Part shown: positions 22,559 to 33,029 of the stretch, piece by piece
Numbering within the stretch: the first letter of the stretch is position 1
How the letters are laid out: each line of letters starts with the position of its first letter
DNA from: Brachypterus glaber
Taxonomy: Eukaryota; Arthropoda; Insecta; Coleoptera; Kateretidae
Length of the DNA stretch: 64,000 bases
Direction of reading: 5' to 3'
Assembly: GCA_958510825.1 (NCBI GenBank)
Contig: OY294047.1
Location: forward strand, 39,571,229 to 39,635,228
Notes under the pieces: model-generated
What the model was told of the DNA's origin: nothing
The model's input: the letters and a program-made list of their open reading frames with translations, nothing else
Databases searched by the model: none
Program-made: the position numbers and the translations under genes

Positions 22559-23300
22559 TAGCGCTGCAGACGAAATTTTTTAGAAATTTTCAGGAAACGC
22601 ATTTTCTTAACACCTTAGATTTTGAAACGCAAATTATCATATAAAACCTTTTTTAACGTTTTTCGCATGTGCGCCGCGGCGCGGATCCGCGTCTTGAGGC
22701 ATTCCCATGACTTCATTATCGTTAATTATGTTAGAGCTGCAGGCAAAAACTTTTTTAAATCATCAGCTTAGAATTTTTAAAATAAATTATTTATAAATTA
22801 TTTTATATACAGGTTTTCCATAGAATTGGGTTTGGTAACTATTTGCAGCGCCGCAGGCAATTTATTTAGTAATCTAAAGGACAAAACACCTTAAAACTAT
22901 TAATAACGATACAGATTAATAACAAAACAGATTAATATAAAAATCTAAAAATTAACTAAATACAACTAATTTTAATTTATTATTCGAGTTTAGCGCCGCA
23001 GGAAAAACTTTTATAATTTTAAGGATCACAATTAAAAAATAAATAATATGAGCGAATTATTTTAATAAAAAATCTTGGCAGGAGTCTGACCCGTCACAGT
23101 GACTACATTATTGGTAATCAAGGATTTTCTTCTGAGTAGGTAACAATTGTTTAAACGGTTCTTCGATATTTCTTTTTATTTTGCATATTATGCAATTTTA
23201 ATACTTTAAATATATATATTTTTAATTTGACTTATACGTCTTACTTTAAACGGCTGGCAATTTAGGTTGGCGCCGCAGGCAATGTTTTTTAGAAATTTCA
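22559..23300 (+). repeat. Degenerate tandem repeat built on GCGCCGCAGGCAA
   Basis: The motif recurs near 22560 (GCGCTGCAGACGAA), 22735, 22852, 22989 and 23271, each followed by a T-rich run and, in the first and last, by TTTAGAAATTT and CACGTATTTTT-type blocks. Unit spacing is irregular (about 120-280 bp). A short very GC-rich patch (GCGCCGCGGCGCGGATCCGC) lies at 22671. Confidence 0.7.
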
Positions 23301-23652
23301 AGGTCACGTATTTTTCAAACAGCCCAGAATATAAAAAGTCCAAACAAATTATTTTATAAAACGCCCTTTGTAAGCAAATTATTTTAATTACATGTTATCC
23401 TACATTTGATCTTGGGTAAAAAATAGTAATCTTAGAGTTAAAACAACTCTAGAATGAGTTTTAATTTTATTTTTACTTGGATATCTGATCTCTAGATTTT
23501 TTATTATATAAGGTTAAAAGTGCATAGGTTTGGTGCAATTTTAAAAAATCAGCTCGGCCGCTAAAGTGTTAGATTTGTCTTGACAGAATCGCTTGCTTAA
23601 AGAAAAATACATGTACAAAGTAAAATCGTCATGACGCATGGCAACTAAAAAT

Positions 23653-23779
23653 GGCCTCGCATAACACGCATAATACATAAGAATGCGATTCTGTGATTGG
23701 CTTGATGTGTCGTCATGTATCTTGTAAGCCAATCACGGTACCGTATTCTTATGTACTAACTATGCTTGCTATGCTAGGC
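23653..23779. mobile_element. Compact foldback MITE (127 bp)
   Basis: The arms GGCCTCGCATAACACGCATA / TATGCTTGCTATGCTAGGC and the inner arms CATAAGAAT...GTGATTGGCTT / AAGCCAATCAC...ATTCTTATG pair with a short loop. Confidence 0.75.
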
Positions 23780-24420
23780 TGTGAATACACACTAAGTCCT
23801 TTTACTTAAATATTTAAGAAAGCGATCCAGAAATATTAAACTTAACCCAGTTTAAGGACTAAAAACTGATCGTAATTATTTATTTGAACAATATTAGCTT
23901 TACATATATGTAATATAAAACTTGTCACTGGATTTTATTATTGCTTCGTATAAAAATATGCAAGCAAGTAGATTTAAAGTCCAAACGAAAATATATTTAA
24001 ATTAAATTTTAATCATAAATTTAAGGTAAAAGTATTGCTCTATCACTAAACTTTTAAATTTTACTATTGTTTGGCTCATAAAAACAAATGTATTTGATTT
24101 CAGACAACATAATAAACTAATTGATACATTATAAATGTGAATTGCGAGTTAAAAACAAAGTTATGGCTCATAAAATTAATCCGTCCGTACATAAAACCCT
24201 AATAAACATGCAGTTACTGTTTTTTTCGTTGAGCTTATCACACTTTATATCAAAACTCTGGTAAATAAAAAAACACAGTTACGTTTTAGTAATAAAGCTT
24301 TATAGTTCAGCTTTTAATAATAAATGAGAGCTTTTCATTAATGTTAGTATTAAATGCCAATAAAAATTAGGTAAGATAACACAGCCACACAAAAGGAAAA
24401 AAATGTCTGGTACTTTTAAC
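23780..24420. other. Gene-free stretch
   Basis: Nothing supported. Confidence 0.5.
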
Positions 24421-25345
24421 GAGACATGTCTATGTATTTTGGGTCACTGAATCCGAATCTGAGGTCAAAATAGCACCTAATACCATTAGTTTCCGAGATA
24501 ACCTAAAAAAAATAAACGTTATACTCGTTATACACTGTAAAAAGTGATAGTAAATTTAAAGCAGTTATTCTTGTGAGGAAATACTGAATTATACTATCTC
24601 ATATAAACAAATTTACAAAAAACTGTAATAATGCTTAATTTTTCATGTTATTTGTAAATTTTAAGTTAAACCACAGGTTAGATTGTAATCCCTTGAAAAA
24701 TACAGGAAGTGCTTGTAACAATAGGTTGAATTCACAATAACATTAAAATTACAGCAACGATTATGTAGTAGTTTGACTGTAATATTTATTACAGTTTACA
24801 ATCACTATAATTAAAAATTAAGGTATTTTTACAATCGCTATTTAAAAATACAGTTAGGCTTTAAATTTACTATTTATTGCTGGCAATAAATCGCCTACAA
24901 TAATTGCGGGAAAAATGCTTCAACTGTTTTTACAGTGTACAAGAAAATAATGTTTTTTGAGGTTATCTCCAAAACTAACTAACTAATGAGGTGCTGTTTT
25001 GGCCGTAAGTTCGGATTTAGCGGCTCAAAATACATAGGAACTCAATGGTCTCCAAAAAAAAATCTTGACCTTTTTTTGTGGCTACATGTTGGGACACAGA
25101 AACTAAAAAAAAAGGTTAAAAACTTTTTTGGGGACCATTGTGTTCCTATGTATTTTGAGGCGCTGGACTCGAATTTGAAGTCAAAATAGCACCTCATCCT
25201 ATTAATTTTGGAGATAACCTCAAAAAACGTTATTTTCATACTCAAAAATTACGTTTATTTAGGTTATTTTGAAAACTAATCATATAAAGTGCTATTTTGA
25301 CCTCAGGTTCGGATTCAGCGACTCAAAATACATAAGAATACATAT
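24421..25345. repeat. Four-arm alternating inverted repeat
   Basis: One ~85-bp unit (marked by CAAAATACATA/TATGTATTTTG at one end and GAGATAACCT/AGGTTATCTC at the other) occurs four times in alternating orientation: 24429-24505, 24958-25040, 25145-25220 and 25258-25340. Each arm can pair with either neighbour. The two short ORFs facing each other at 24986-25245 are reflections of this symmetry. Confidence 0.8.
24533..24937. mobile_element. CACTG-ended MITE with TA duplication (405 bp)
   Basis: CACTGTAAAAA and TTTTTACAGTG ends are perfect inverted repeats, with TA directly outside both (24531-24532, 24938-24939). It lies between arms one and two of the surrounding inverted repeat. No ORF; a Tc1/mariner-like TA target is the simplest reading. 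Confidence 0.8.
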
Positions 25346-26400
25346 ACATACCATACTTTTTTTTTGTGTGGATGTGTAATTTTATTATATTTCAGTATGC
25401 TAAATTAAGTTTGTTAAAATTCTATGGAGTTTTTATAATTAACTGAAAATGGTACGGTTCTACCTCACTTACTTTTGGAAATGTACATATAAGTTTAATA
25501 ATTTAATTATTTTGATATTTATATAAACAGTAACCCCCAAATGTAAATTTTAACGCGCCTTTGCCAAAATTAAATTAAAAAATATTTTACTTCCTTAAGT
25601 ATGTCATTTTTCTGTGGAAAATGAATAAACGCGTGTTGTTATGTTGATAATTTACTATTATCTTACTCTGAACACCATCGTTGGCCAATTGGAGCCATTT
25701 TTAAGATGATAAAATTTTTCGGTTCTTGTTCTATAGTTGAATTTGTAGGAGTAAAGGAAAACTAAGAAAATCACCCCTGAGTTAACCCTTAAAAAGCTAA
25801 TGTTTAAAGTTGGTTTTAATGTATTAAACGGTTTGGCCTGTAGGCGGAAGGACGGGCGGACATAAAAAAAAAACTTAAAAAAAAAAGATAATAAGAACAA
25901 CAAAATCTGTAAAACTTTTTTTTATAACATACATTATACGATAGTATAATTAAATAATAGTTTCATTATATCGACCATGAATACCTCCTAAATGTGAAAT
26001 GTCAAATTTTTCAGGAGTGACGAAAAACGGTTCTTAGAGTTGCTCTTTACTCTATTTTTAATATCTATAGCAATATAAATAAAGTGGTGTAAGGTTACTT
26101 ATTGTCCCTAAAGATGTTTTAGTCTTACTACAGAAAATTTAATAGGTTATTTATTTCAGGGCTAAAATTACTCCCGTAGAAACCTTAAAACTTTAACCAT
26201 AATATTAAATTTAATGAGCAAAAATAAAGTAATCCTAATAATGAATTTGTAATTGCAATTTTACGATCAATCGCTTAAAACACCTAAATAAGCAATAAAC
26301 GATAGTTTAATTAAAACTTTAAGCAATAAATAAAGCCATAAAAGCCATTAAAAATATTACATTTTCTCCCCCTTACGGAAATTTTAATAGAAAACGTTAA
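25346..26400. other. Gene-free stretch
   Basis: Nothing supported; the 81-codon minus ORF at 25658-25903 starts in a poly-T tract. Confidence 0.5.
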
Positions 26401-26417
26401 ATTATAATTTCTTCCAG

Positions 26418-26620
26418 CGTTCCCGCTGCGAGCTACGTCTTTCCCCAACCAAGGCAATACGTCAGTGTCCGAAAAGCCATTAAAGAAAACAAGAACAATA
26501 TCTCTGGGACGGGAGCGCAATGCATCGCAAGGGATTCCTCTGGTAAACTTTATGGGAAGGAAGAGAAAAGAGGACACCAGAAAGCAAATTACCGAAGAAG
26601 ATGGTCACTATTGGTTTTGA
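26418..26620 (+). CDS. Probable terminal or internal coding exon, unknown protein
   Basis: A near-consensus acceptor (AATTTCTTCCAG, ending at 26417) opens a GC-richer block. After two bases it has a single open frame of 66 codons, to TGA at 26618-26620. The product starts FPLRATSFPNQGNTSVSEKP, is basic in the middle (KKTRTISLGRER, a basophilic-kinase-type site; GRKRKED) and ends ITEEDGHYWF. A possible donor inside (CCTCTG|GTAAAC, 26542) would make it a 124-bp internal exon instead. There is no ATG near the start, so it needs an upstream exon ending in phase 1. The protein family is not recognised. The overlapping 88-codon minus-strand ORF is judged a shadow, because the acceptor and composition favour the plus strand. 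Confidence 0.45.
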
Positions 26621-26696
26621 TTTAAAATGTCATACCGCTATAAATTATAATTTAGTTCTTGTAGATAAATTAACCTATTTTAAAACAAGTAAACTA

Positions 26697-26927
26697 CACT
26701 GATAAAAATGATTTATTTGGATATGGCCAATTAAATTATTTGGTTGTGCGTAATAAATTTGAGTCAAATAAATATTTAGTTTATGTAAAAAAATATTTTA
26801 ATTTTAAAATGATTTAATGAGAACAAAATAGTTTATTTCACAGAAATAAAATTTATTTGTCACAATCAAATAATTCAATTGGCCATATCCAACCAAATGT
26901 TTTGTTCACGTTCACGTTTTATCAGTG
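26697..26927. mobile_element. CACTG-ended MITE with TA duplication (231 bp)
   Basis: The ends CACTGATAAAAATG / ACGTTTTATCAGTG have TA outside each. The interior inverted blocks TTTGGATATGGCCAATTAAA / TTCAATTGGCCATATCCAA relate it to 45284-45552 and 48259-48468. Confidence 0.8.
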
Positions 26928-26943
26928 TACTTTTAATGATATT

Positions 26944-27070
26944 GTTTGACACACGGTTCTAACGCTATCGAAACTAACTAAAAACACGTTCAAGTTGAAT
27001 TCTCTTTAATCGGAGCGTTTTTGCTTCTACCTCCCCCTTTTCGTCGTAGGTTTTTTACCGTGTGTCAGAC
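26944..27070. mobile_element. Short MITE, GTTTGACACACGGT ends (copy 2)
   Basis: It has the same 14-bp ends as 19917-20055, and the right part shares TTTTCGTCGTAG. It lies only 17 bp from the CACTG MITE on its left. Confidence 0.8.
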
Positions 27071-27237
27071 CAAAATAATATTTAAATAAATAAGGGGCTG
27101 TTAAACCATTATGTCACCGCTTCAGGGGGGAAGGGGTCAGAGGTCAAGTGACAAGAAGTGAAGCAAAAATTGCTGCTGCGATAACATTATTGTCATCATT
27201 TTGGAGTGTTACTCCCATGTTAATGGTATAGGAAAAT

Positions 27238-27286
27238 AGCGTCCAAAATGATCAAAATATACGTAATACTTTAACGTTCCCTATTG
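27238..27286 (-). repeat. GGGAACGTTCAAGTATTACG-type terminus
   Basis: The reverse complement reads GGGAACGTTAAAGTATTACG then TATATTTTGATCATTTTGGA. The same ~45-bp block occurs at 44401, 47108, 54738 and 60128. Here it is a lone end. Confidence 0.65.
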
Positions 27287-27401
27287 GCAAAATCAACCTG
27301 CCTGTTTAAAAAAATATAAAAAAAATGTATATTTTTACAAAATTTGGCAATTTTTTTTCTTTAATCTTCTGGTTCTTTAGATTTTTAATATATTTTTACA
27401 T

Positions 27402-29125
27402 GCAAGCTGTTTGCAGTCTTATGACATATATTAAAGAGAATGATTCTACATCACAAACATGAAAAACTAACAAAGAAACACATGTCCGGAAATAAGCACT
27501 AAGGGAGCTACGACCCTTCGAAGATGGACATGTTGGATGGGACACAAAAAAAGAACCGATAAAATTTTAATGCTGCAGGGTGATTAGGACCAATTCTTTT
27601 CATCCTATTTGTTAACGATCTTCCAAACTATGTAAAAGAACCAACGGTAATGTTTGCGGACGATACCTCATTTTTAATTTCAACCAAATCTGATTCCGAC
27701 CTCAAAATTCTTACTCAATCCACAACAAACAAATTTTGTAACTGGTTTAATGATAACATGCTTTTTTTAAATTTAACCAAGACTTATAAGATGAGATTCC
27801 ATCCGTATCAAAAGCGAAATCTTAAAAGTATAGATGTTACAGTAAATAATGTTAATCTACCCCAAACGAACACCGTTACATTCTTAGGCCTCCACCTAGA
27901 TGAAAACCTTGACTGGAAAACGCACTGCTCAAAGCTTATGTCCACTCTGAGCTCAACATGTTTCCTTTTACGATCGCTCAAAAGTATCCTTAATCAGACA
28001 CAACTTAAAATATTTTATTTCGGACAGTTCCAGTCAAGGCTTAATTATGGTATTTTACTTTGGGGCCTTTCATCTGCGGTTGAGGATGTTTTCCTTGTAC
28101 AAAAACGTGCTGTTAGGTGTTTGGCTAATGCACCTTATAACCATCCATGCAGGGAACTATTTATAAGACTGAACATTTTATCTCTACCTTGTCTTATTTT
28201 ACTTGAACTTTTATGCCATATTTATAAAAATAGAGAAAATTTCGTTTTGAATGGTTCGTTGCATGGATATTTTATAAGAGATGCTCAATCTTTTCATATT
28301 CAACAAAGACGTTTAAAACTAACATACGATGGTTCACCTACCAGCCTGGGTTTAAACTTGTACAATCGCCTTCCAGCTAATTTTAAAAATATAAATAGTT
28401 TTAATATATTTAAAAAAAATTTAAAACATTTTTTATTGCAACAGTGCTTTTACTCGATCGACGAGTTTAAAAAGTTTAAATTTTGAGCTTCTTTCATTGG
28501 TGTCGTTGTAAATTTTACTATTTATTTGCTATTTATTTTAAGTTTTACTATATATTTATTTTACTTTATTTTGTTTTACTTTGTCACGCTATGTTGTAAT
28601 TTGACTGATAACTTATTATACCTTTGTATTCTTGACCTGTTCTAAAATATGACATGCATATTATATAGAACTGTATATATAAATAAATAAATAAATAAAT
28701 AAATTCTTCACTTAAAACTAAGCAAAAAAGTATTTTTCACCGACTGCTAGTACAGTATTACACTATATGACATTTTTTATTTATTTTTTCTCAAAATCCA
28801 AAAATAATACAGATGGAAAAGTTTGGGGCAAAAATGTTCTAAGCTGCACACATTTTTTCCGTCTAGGAACGCCTCTGGATAAAATAAAATAAATAAATTA
28901 ATTAAGGCAAACTAATTGCCCTTATTAATACTAGTATACATGCAAAACCTTGTCGCTCTACCTCAAAGGGTTATTAATTAAAAACCCTTTTTTTAGTAAA
29001 ATTTTAAAGGGTCGCAACTCTCTTAGGGTTCGTTTTCTGACCTATGTTCCTATGCTGGTTTTTCATGTTTGGTGATCTAGAATCATCTCCTTTAATATAT
29101 GCCATAAGACTGCAAACATCCTGTA
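27402..29125. mobile_element. Foldback element (family FB-A) split by a LINE
   Basis: The left part (27402-27583) and right part (28704-29125) together reproduce the FB-A layout. GTTTGCAGTCTTATG ends, GATTCTACATC, GAGCTACGACCCTTCGAAGA and TTAAAACTAAGCAAAAAAGT follow in order, then the mirrored CTAGAATCATCTCC and CATAAGACTGCAAAC. The break lies between GCTGCAGG and TTCACTTAAAAC, blocks that adjoin in the uninterrupted copy at 401-706. The right terminus reads CATCCTGTA, as in the 10.9-kb copy. Confidence 0.8.
27584..28703 (+). mobile_element. 5'-truncated non-LTR retrotransposon (Jockey/CR1/L2-like)
   Basis: The element begins abruptly inside the reverse-transcriptase domain at LGPILFILFVNDLP. 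It keeps the catalytic FADD (codons from 27653) and the downstream hallmark FLGLHLDENLDWKTH, and runs open to TGA at 28484-28486, a product tail of 301 residues with no stop. A 3' UTR of about 190 bp ends in an (AAAT)n tail at 28679-28703. The truncation point, the simple-repeat tail and the clean split of the surrounding foldback element show a retrotransposition event. It lacks the endonuclease and the N-terminal RT, so it is inactive by itself. The open frame suggests a fairly recent insertion. The clade is narrowed only to the Jockey/CR1/L2 group by motif style. Confidence 0.9.
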
Positions 29126-29135
29126 TACATTTTGT

Positions 29136-29312
29136 TTAATATATCTCTAATACTTCTTCCCCTGTTATCTTCCACCCACACGAATGGAAACCGGGCCTGA
29201 AGAAGACCGTAAAGCATCCGCGGACCACCTCCCGCAGCATCGCGATTGGCGGAGAAACGGTCGTTACCAAGGCAACAAGGAGGAACATGCTGGCTGCAGC
29301 AAGTTGATTCAT
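29136..29312 (-). CDS. Putative 58-residue secreted peptide
   Basis: The ATG at 29312 starts a 58-codon frame ending with TAA at 29136. Residues 1-24 form a textbook signal peptide (MNQLAAASMFLLVALVTTVS then PPIA). The rest contains two cysteines ten residues apart in GCFTVFFRPGFHSCGW, enough for one disulphide ring, and no dibasic cleavage pair. A TATA box (29366-29373) sits about 55 bp upstream. GC content is above the surroundings. The stop lies 11 bp from the end of a transposable element, so the 3' end of the gene may have been replaced. The peptide does not match a neuropeptide family I can name. An overlapping 85-codon frame on the same strand has no signal peptide and runs into the transposon, so it is the less likely reading. 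A chance ORF remains possible. Confidence 0.35.
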   Translation of the reverse strand: MNQLAAASMFLLVALVTTVSPPIAMLREVVRGCFTVFFRPGFHSCGWKITGEEVLEIY

Positions 29313-29365
29313 AACCACCTTGAGATGTTTTAATGTTGCCTTTATTCAAATTAATGGATTCGAAT

Positions 29366-29373
29366 ATTTTATA
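29366..29373 (-). promoter_or_regulatory. TATA box upstream of the secreted-peptide ORF
   Basis: TATAAAAT on the minus strand. A start site about 30 bp downstream would give a leader of about 28 nt before the ATG at 29312. Confidence 0.35.
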
Positions 29374-29382
29374 AGATTAAAA

Positions 29383-29790
29383 CTGCTATCTTTTGCTCCC
29401 TTCTTTACTTAGAGCGAGAGCAACAGTTTTTTTTTTCGCTCTTTGTTTTAGATTGGTTTTCTTAAGTGAAGAGTTATTGGAATTAGCTTAATGAACAATG
29501 GAAATACTTTGTTCATTTAATTAAGGTCTCCTTCATACCTTTATTTGGAGAAAAAATACAGGATCTATCAAAAAGCATTTAGCAAAGAGGATGATTGACA
29601 GATGATTCATAATGTAAACCACAAATTGTTGGGTTTTAAAAATTAGCAAGAATTTAGTAAATTACGCTTGAAATTGGACAAGTGCAAAAACTAGTGGTTC
29701 TTTTAAAACTACTATTTTTTGCTCCTTTCTTGACTGAGTAGGAGCAACAGTTTTTTTTTTTTTCGATTAGTTTTGTTACGAAAAGAGTAT
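29383..29790 (+). repeat. Two ~90-bp direct repeats about 320 bp apart
   Basis: AAAACTGCTATCTTTTGCTC ... GAGAGCAACAGTTTTTTTTT (29380) and AAAACTACTATTTTTTGCTC ... AGGAGCAACAGTTTTTTTTT (29705) are clear copies. The first lies just upstream of the peptide ORF promoter. Confidence 0.7.
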
Positions 29791-30239
29791 TTAAAATAGG
29801 TTTGTTGAAAATATTTTGATCATTGAGGTCATCGCCCCACCCCTCTGGAGTTTTTAAGAAAAATAACCGATTTTTAAAAGAAATTAACCAAAATTAACCA
29901 AAATTAGTATTTTTTTTAAATAACTGTTAGCTTAAAGCGTCACGGCCCAAAACTACCTTCTGGACTCTGTCTCTATGATAGAGACTCTATCTTGTAGTAA
30001 GAAGCAAAAACATGCGTTTAATAACATAAAATAATTTAATAAGACATAAATAAAGTTTGTTAGAACAAATAGTAAGAAGTTGGTAAAGGTTTAAACCAAT
30101 AAACAACAATCCTGCGACTTCTCGACTTTGTAGGTACTTTTAATAAATCTACGATTTAAAAGTATTTTTTTTTTTACATTTTAACAAACTAAACACTGCA
30201 AAAAGTAAGTCTTCTTCTAAGATGCAACAAAACTAAGTC

Positions 30240-31141
30240 ATTGCTTATTTTAAAAATTAGTCCTACGCCTTAAGTTTAACATAAGGACCATCGTTATTTT
30301 AACCCTCCATTAACCAGGTGGAAACATAACGTTATTAACCACTTGGGATGTATTAAACACTAATATAAAATACACAGACAAAAATAACAAACATAATTTA
30401 TTTCAATAAAAATTTTTGTATGATAATTAAATATGTGATAAACTTAACTTAGATAATTATAAAAAAATAAAAAACTAATTTTTTGAATATTCTGAGAAAC
30501 TTTATTAAAAACGTTACCAAAAAATGCAACTTCAAACAAATTTAATTGAGAAAAAAATAAGGTTAGTATTATATTCATTGAAAAATAAGCAACTTTGACA
30601 TAAAGGCTTCAAGTAATCTATACAAACTTATCAGTCAAAAAAATTACTCACAGGGAGTTTCCAGGGAGCTCACACAATAAGCTTCCATGGGATGTCCTAT
30701 ATTCAGGCCCTGAGAGCTTTTGGCGAATGCGAAATCTGCATTAGCCTTAAAGAGCTTTCGGGTCACTAGTCCCATAAGAATCCCATAATGTCCCTTTAAG
30801 ACTCCCATAATATGACTATAAAACTCCCATAATATGTCAATAAGCATCCCTTTACTGGGTACCCCCAAATGAACAAATAATGTTCAATTCACTTCTATTC
30901 CTCAACGGTTTTCAGTTGTGAGATCTCACAACTGAGCTCAATACACGGAATTTACGAAGATAGACGAGTGGACGTGCCCATAGAATTAGACTAAATATAT
31001 TTTTTGTTTAATATAAACTCATTGGGGTTTGTCATATTCCTACCTGGTTAACGGAGGGTTAAGACGGACACTGTCCGTCTTAAAATAAGGATGGTTCTTA
31101 TGTTGAAATTAAGGCCTAGGGCTAATTTTTAAAATAAACAG
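30240..31141. mobile_element. Foldback/TIR element, ~900 bp
   Basis: The inverted arms of about 90 bp contain TTATTTTAAAAATTAG, CAACATAAGAACCATC-type and AACCCTCCRTTAACCAGGT blocks. The right arm differs from the left by a 21-bp insertion (see 31059-31083). The 74-codon minus ORF at 30644-30868 lies in the loop, where ACTCCCATAATATG is repeated; it is not supported as a gene. Confidence 0.75.
31059..31083. mobile_element. 17-bp palindromic insertion flanked by TTAA
   Basis: The right arm reads TTAA-GACGGACACTGTCCGTC-TTAA where the left arm of the same element has a single TTAA. The 17-bp insert is a perfect palindrome around its central base. A TTAA duplication is the mark of piggyBac-type insertion. 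Confidence 0.75.
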
Positions 31142-31723
31142 GCACTGACTTTTAAGTTAAGTTGCACTTTAAAAGAAGATTTACTTTTTATACTGCTTTG
31201 AATAATAAAGCTGTAACAATATGGTATAAGAACAACATTTTTTATATGTAAAAGAAGAGTCTTGAAATTCAAGACTCTTGAGAGACGAGACAAGAAGTTA
31301 ATCGTAGAGGCTCCCGCTAGACGACATAAGTGGTTAATTGTCAAGACAACATCAATCTAGGACTTATCTTCAAAATTGAGGCTTTCGATAATCGAGACGA
31401 GAAGTTCCTTATCTCGATTTTCATGAAACCCTATTCGGATTATGCTAATCCTGTGTATACTAAATGTATACTAAAATTACTCCCTGCCTTTTTTCTTAAA
31501 TTGCATTTACTTAAATCACACCTAGAGTTTTTCTCACATTAAAAACTGCTACCAATCATTTCCTCCTCTTTCCTCGAGTTATTCCTTTATCCCTTTAAAA
31601 TTCATCAAATTATTTTGCCAGAATTGTCATCCTTGAGATTATTTCATCCCAGTATAACATCATTTTATCCTGGTAACTTTTCACTTGTCACTTGTCACTT
31701 TTTCTCCTAAAGATACTAACTAA

Positions 31724-31858
31724 GGGCCACTTGCACCAACTTTTGGTCTGGGATTATCTCAGCTAAACCGAGTTTAAGTTAGAAATGTTGCGTTCTGATT
31801 GGTCGGCCGTCAACTTAATCCAAGTTTAAAGTTAAACCATCATTGGTGCAAGTGGCCC
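31724..31858. mobile_element. PIF/Harbinger-type MITE with TAA duplication (135 bp)
   Basis: The perfect 15-bp ends GGGCCACTTGCACCA / TGGTGCAAGTGGCCC have TAA directly outside both (31721-31723, 31859-31861). A three-base TWA duplication and G-rich ends are characteristic of PIF/Harbinger. Confidence 0.85.
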
Positions 31859-32033
31859 TAAGCTAACTATTAGTTAGCTTCTATTTTAAAATAAAATTTT
31901 ACCTGGTTTAAATACTAAATTAAGTCACGGTAGTTCTTAAGCCAATTTAAGTTTCAAATGGTTAAAGCAAAAAACAACCACTAGATATTTTCAAAATGGG
32001 TCTAGGCTATTCATTCGGGCTATTCATAACCGT

Positions 32034-32393
32034 CAACAACAAAATTGCAGCAGATTGTTTTCGGAAGATACTGTCAAACGTTATTGGTGATGGCGCTGTT
32101 TCTTTACAATTTTAGGTATAATTTGGGGAAATATTTAACAATTCTAGTTAAAATTTGTCCGTAGAATCCGAATCCGTTTACAAAATCATTTTTTTTTTTC
32201 GAAACTTGCATTTTTTTCAAAAACAAAAAACGATAGAGCTATTCTGCAAACGGATTCAGATTCTACGAAAGATATTTAACTAGAACTGTTATATACATTT
32301 CTAAATTATGTTTAAAATTGTGAAAAAAACAGGGCCATCACCATCGCCTTTCAGCAATATCTTCTGGAAACGATCTGCTTCGATGTTGCTGTT
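32034..32393. mobile_element. Foldback element, ~150-bp arms
   Basis: GCAGATTGTTTTCGGAAGAT, GGTGATGGCGCTGTTT and GTAGAATCCGAATCCGTTT on the left are mirrored by their inverses ending near 32393. The loop contains a poly-T tract. Confidence 0.8.
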
Positions 32394-33029
32394 TGGACTT
32401 TTTGCTGTTTGCCATAACCATTCTTTGAAACTTCAATTAGCTCCAGGACTACCGTGTAGTAGAGATCCCAATTAAAACTCGGAATTTGAATTTGAACCGT
32501 CAAATTTCATAGATTTGCTTTTTCTGAATTTCTAATAAAACCATAAAAGTTGTAAAGTAAACACTAAACATTTATAAAATGTAATAACTTTATTTCTAGT
32601 AAAAATAAATAATGGTTATAAACATACCCAAAAAATGTATAATGAGAGTTTTTATTTAGAAAAAAATTGACCATAAAACAGGAAATAAGCCTTTTACCAC
32701 CCGAGGAAAGGATAACAAGCCGTTAAGTCATTTAATGATTGCTTCGTATCTCATTGTATACTTTTCTTGATTAGAAGATACCACTACTAGTATATTTATG
32801 CTTTTTCAAACGTATTTCCAGTAATTTCAATAATTAAATATTATAACTTATAATTTATAAGAGATTCAGAATAATCAGATTTATCTCTTTATAAAGACTA
32901 ACAATCTTAATAATCTGATTGCTAATAACGAAAAATTTGGTATGTTATTCAACAGATTTCTTATTTATTATTTATATTATTCACAGCGCCTGCGCTAGAA
33001 TAATATTATACGGTAGTTTTGAATTTTCA

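Noticed and set aside
24986..25245. Two opposing 67-codon ORFs
   Set aside because: Mirror images created by the inverted repeat arms.
30644..30868. 74-codon minus ORF ending at a GTGAGT donor
   Set aside because: Contains internal direct repeats (ACTCCCATAATATG) in the loop of a foldback element; no acceptor found.
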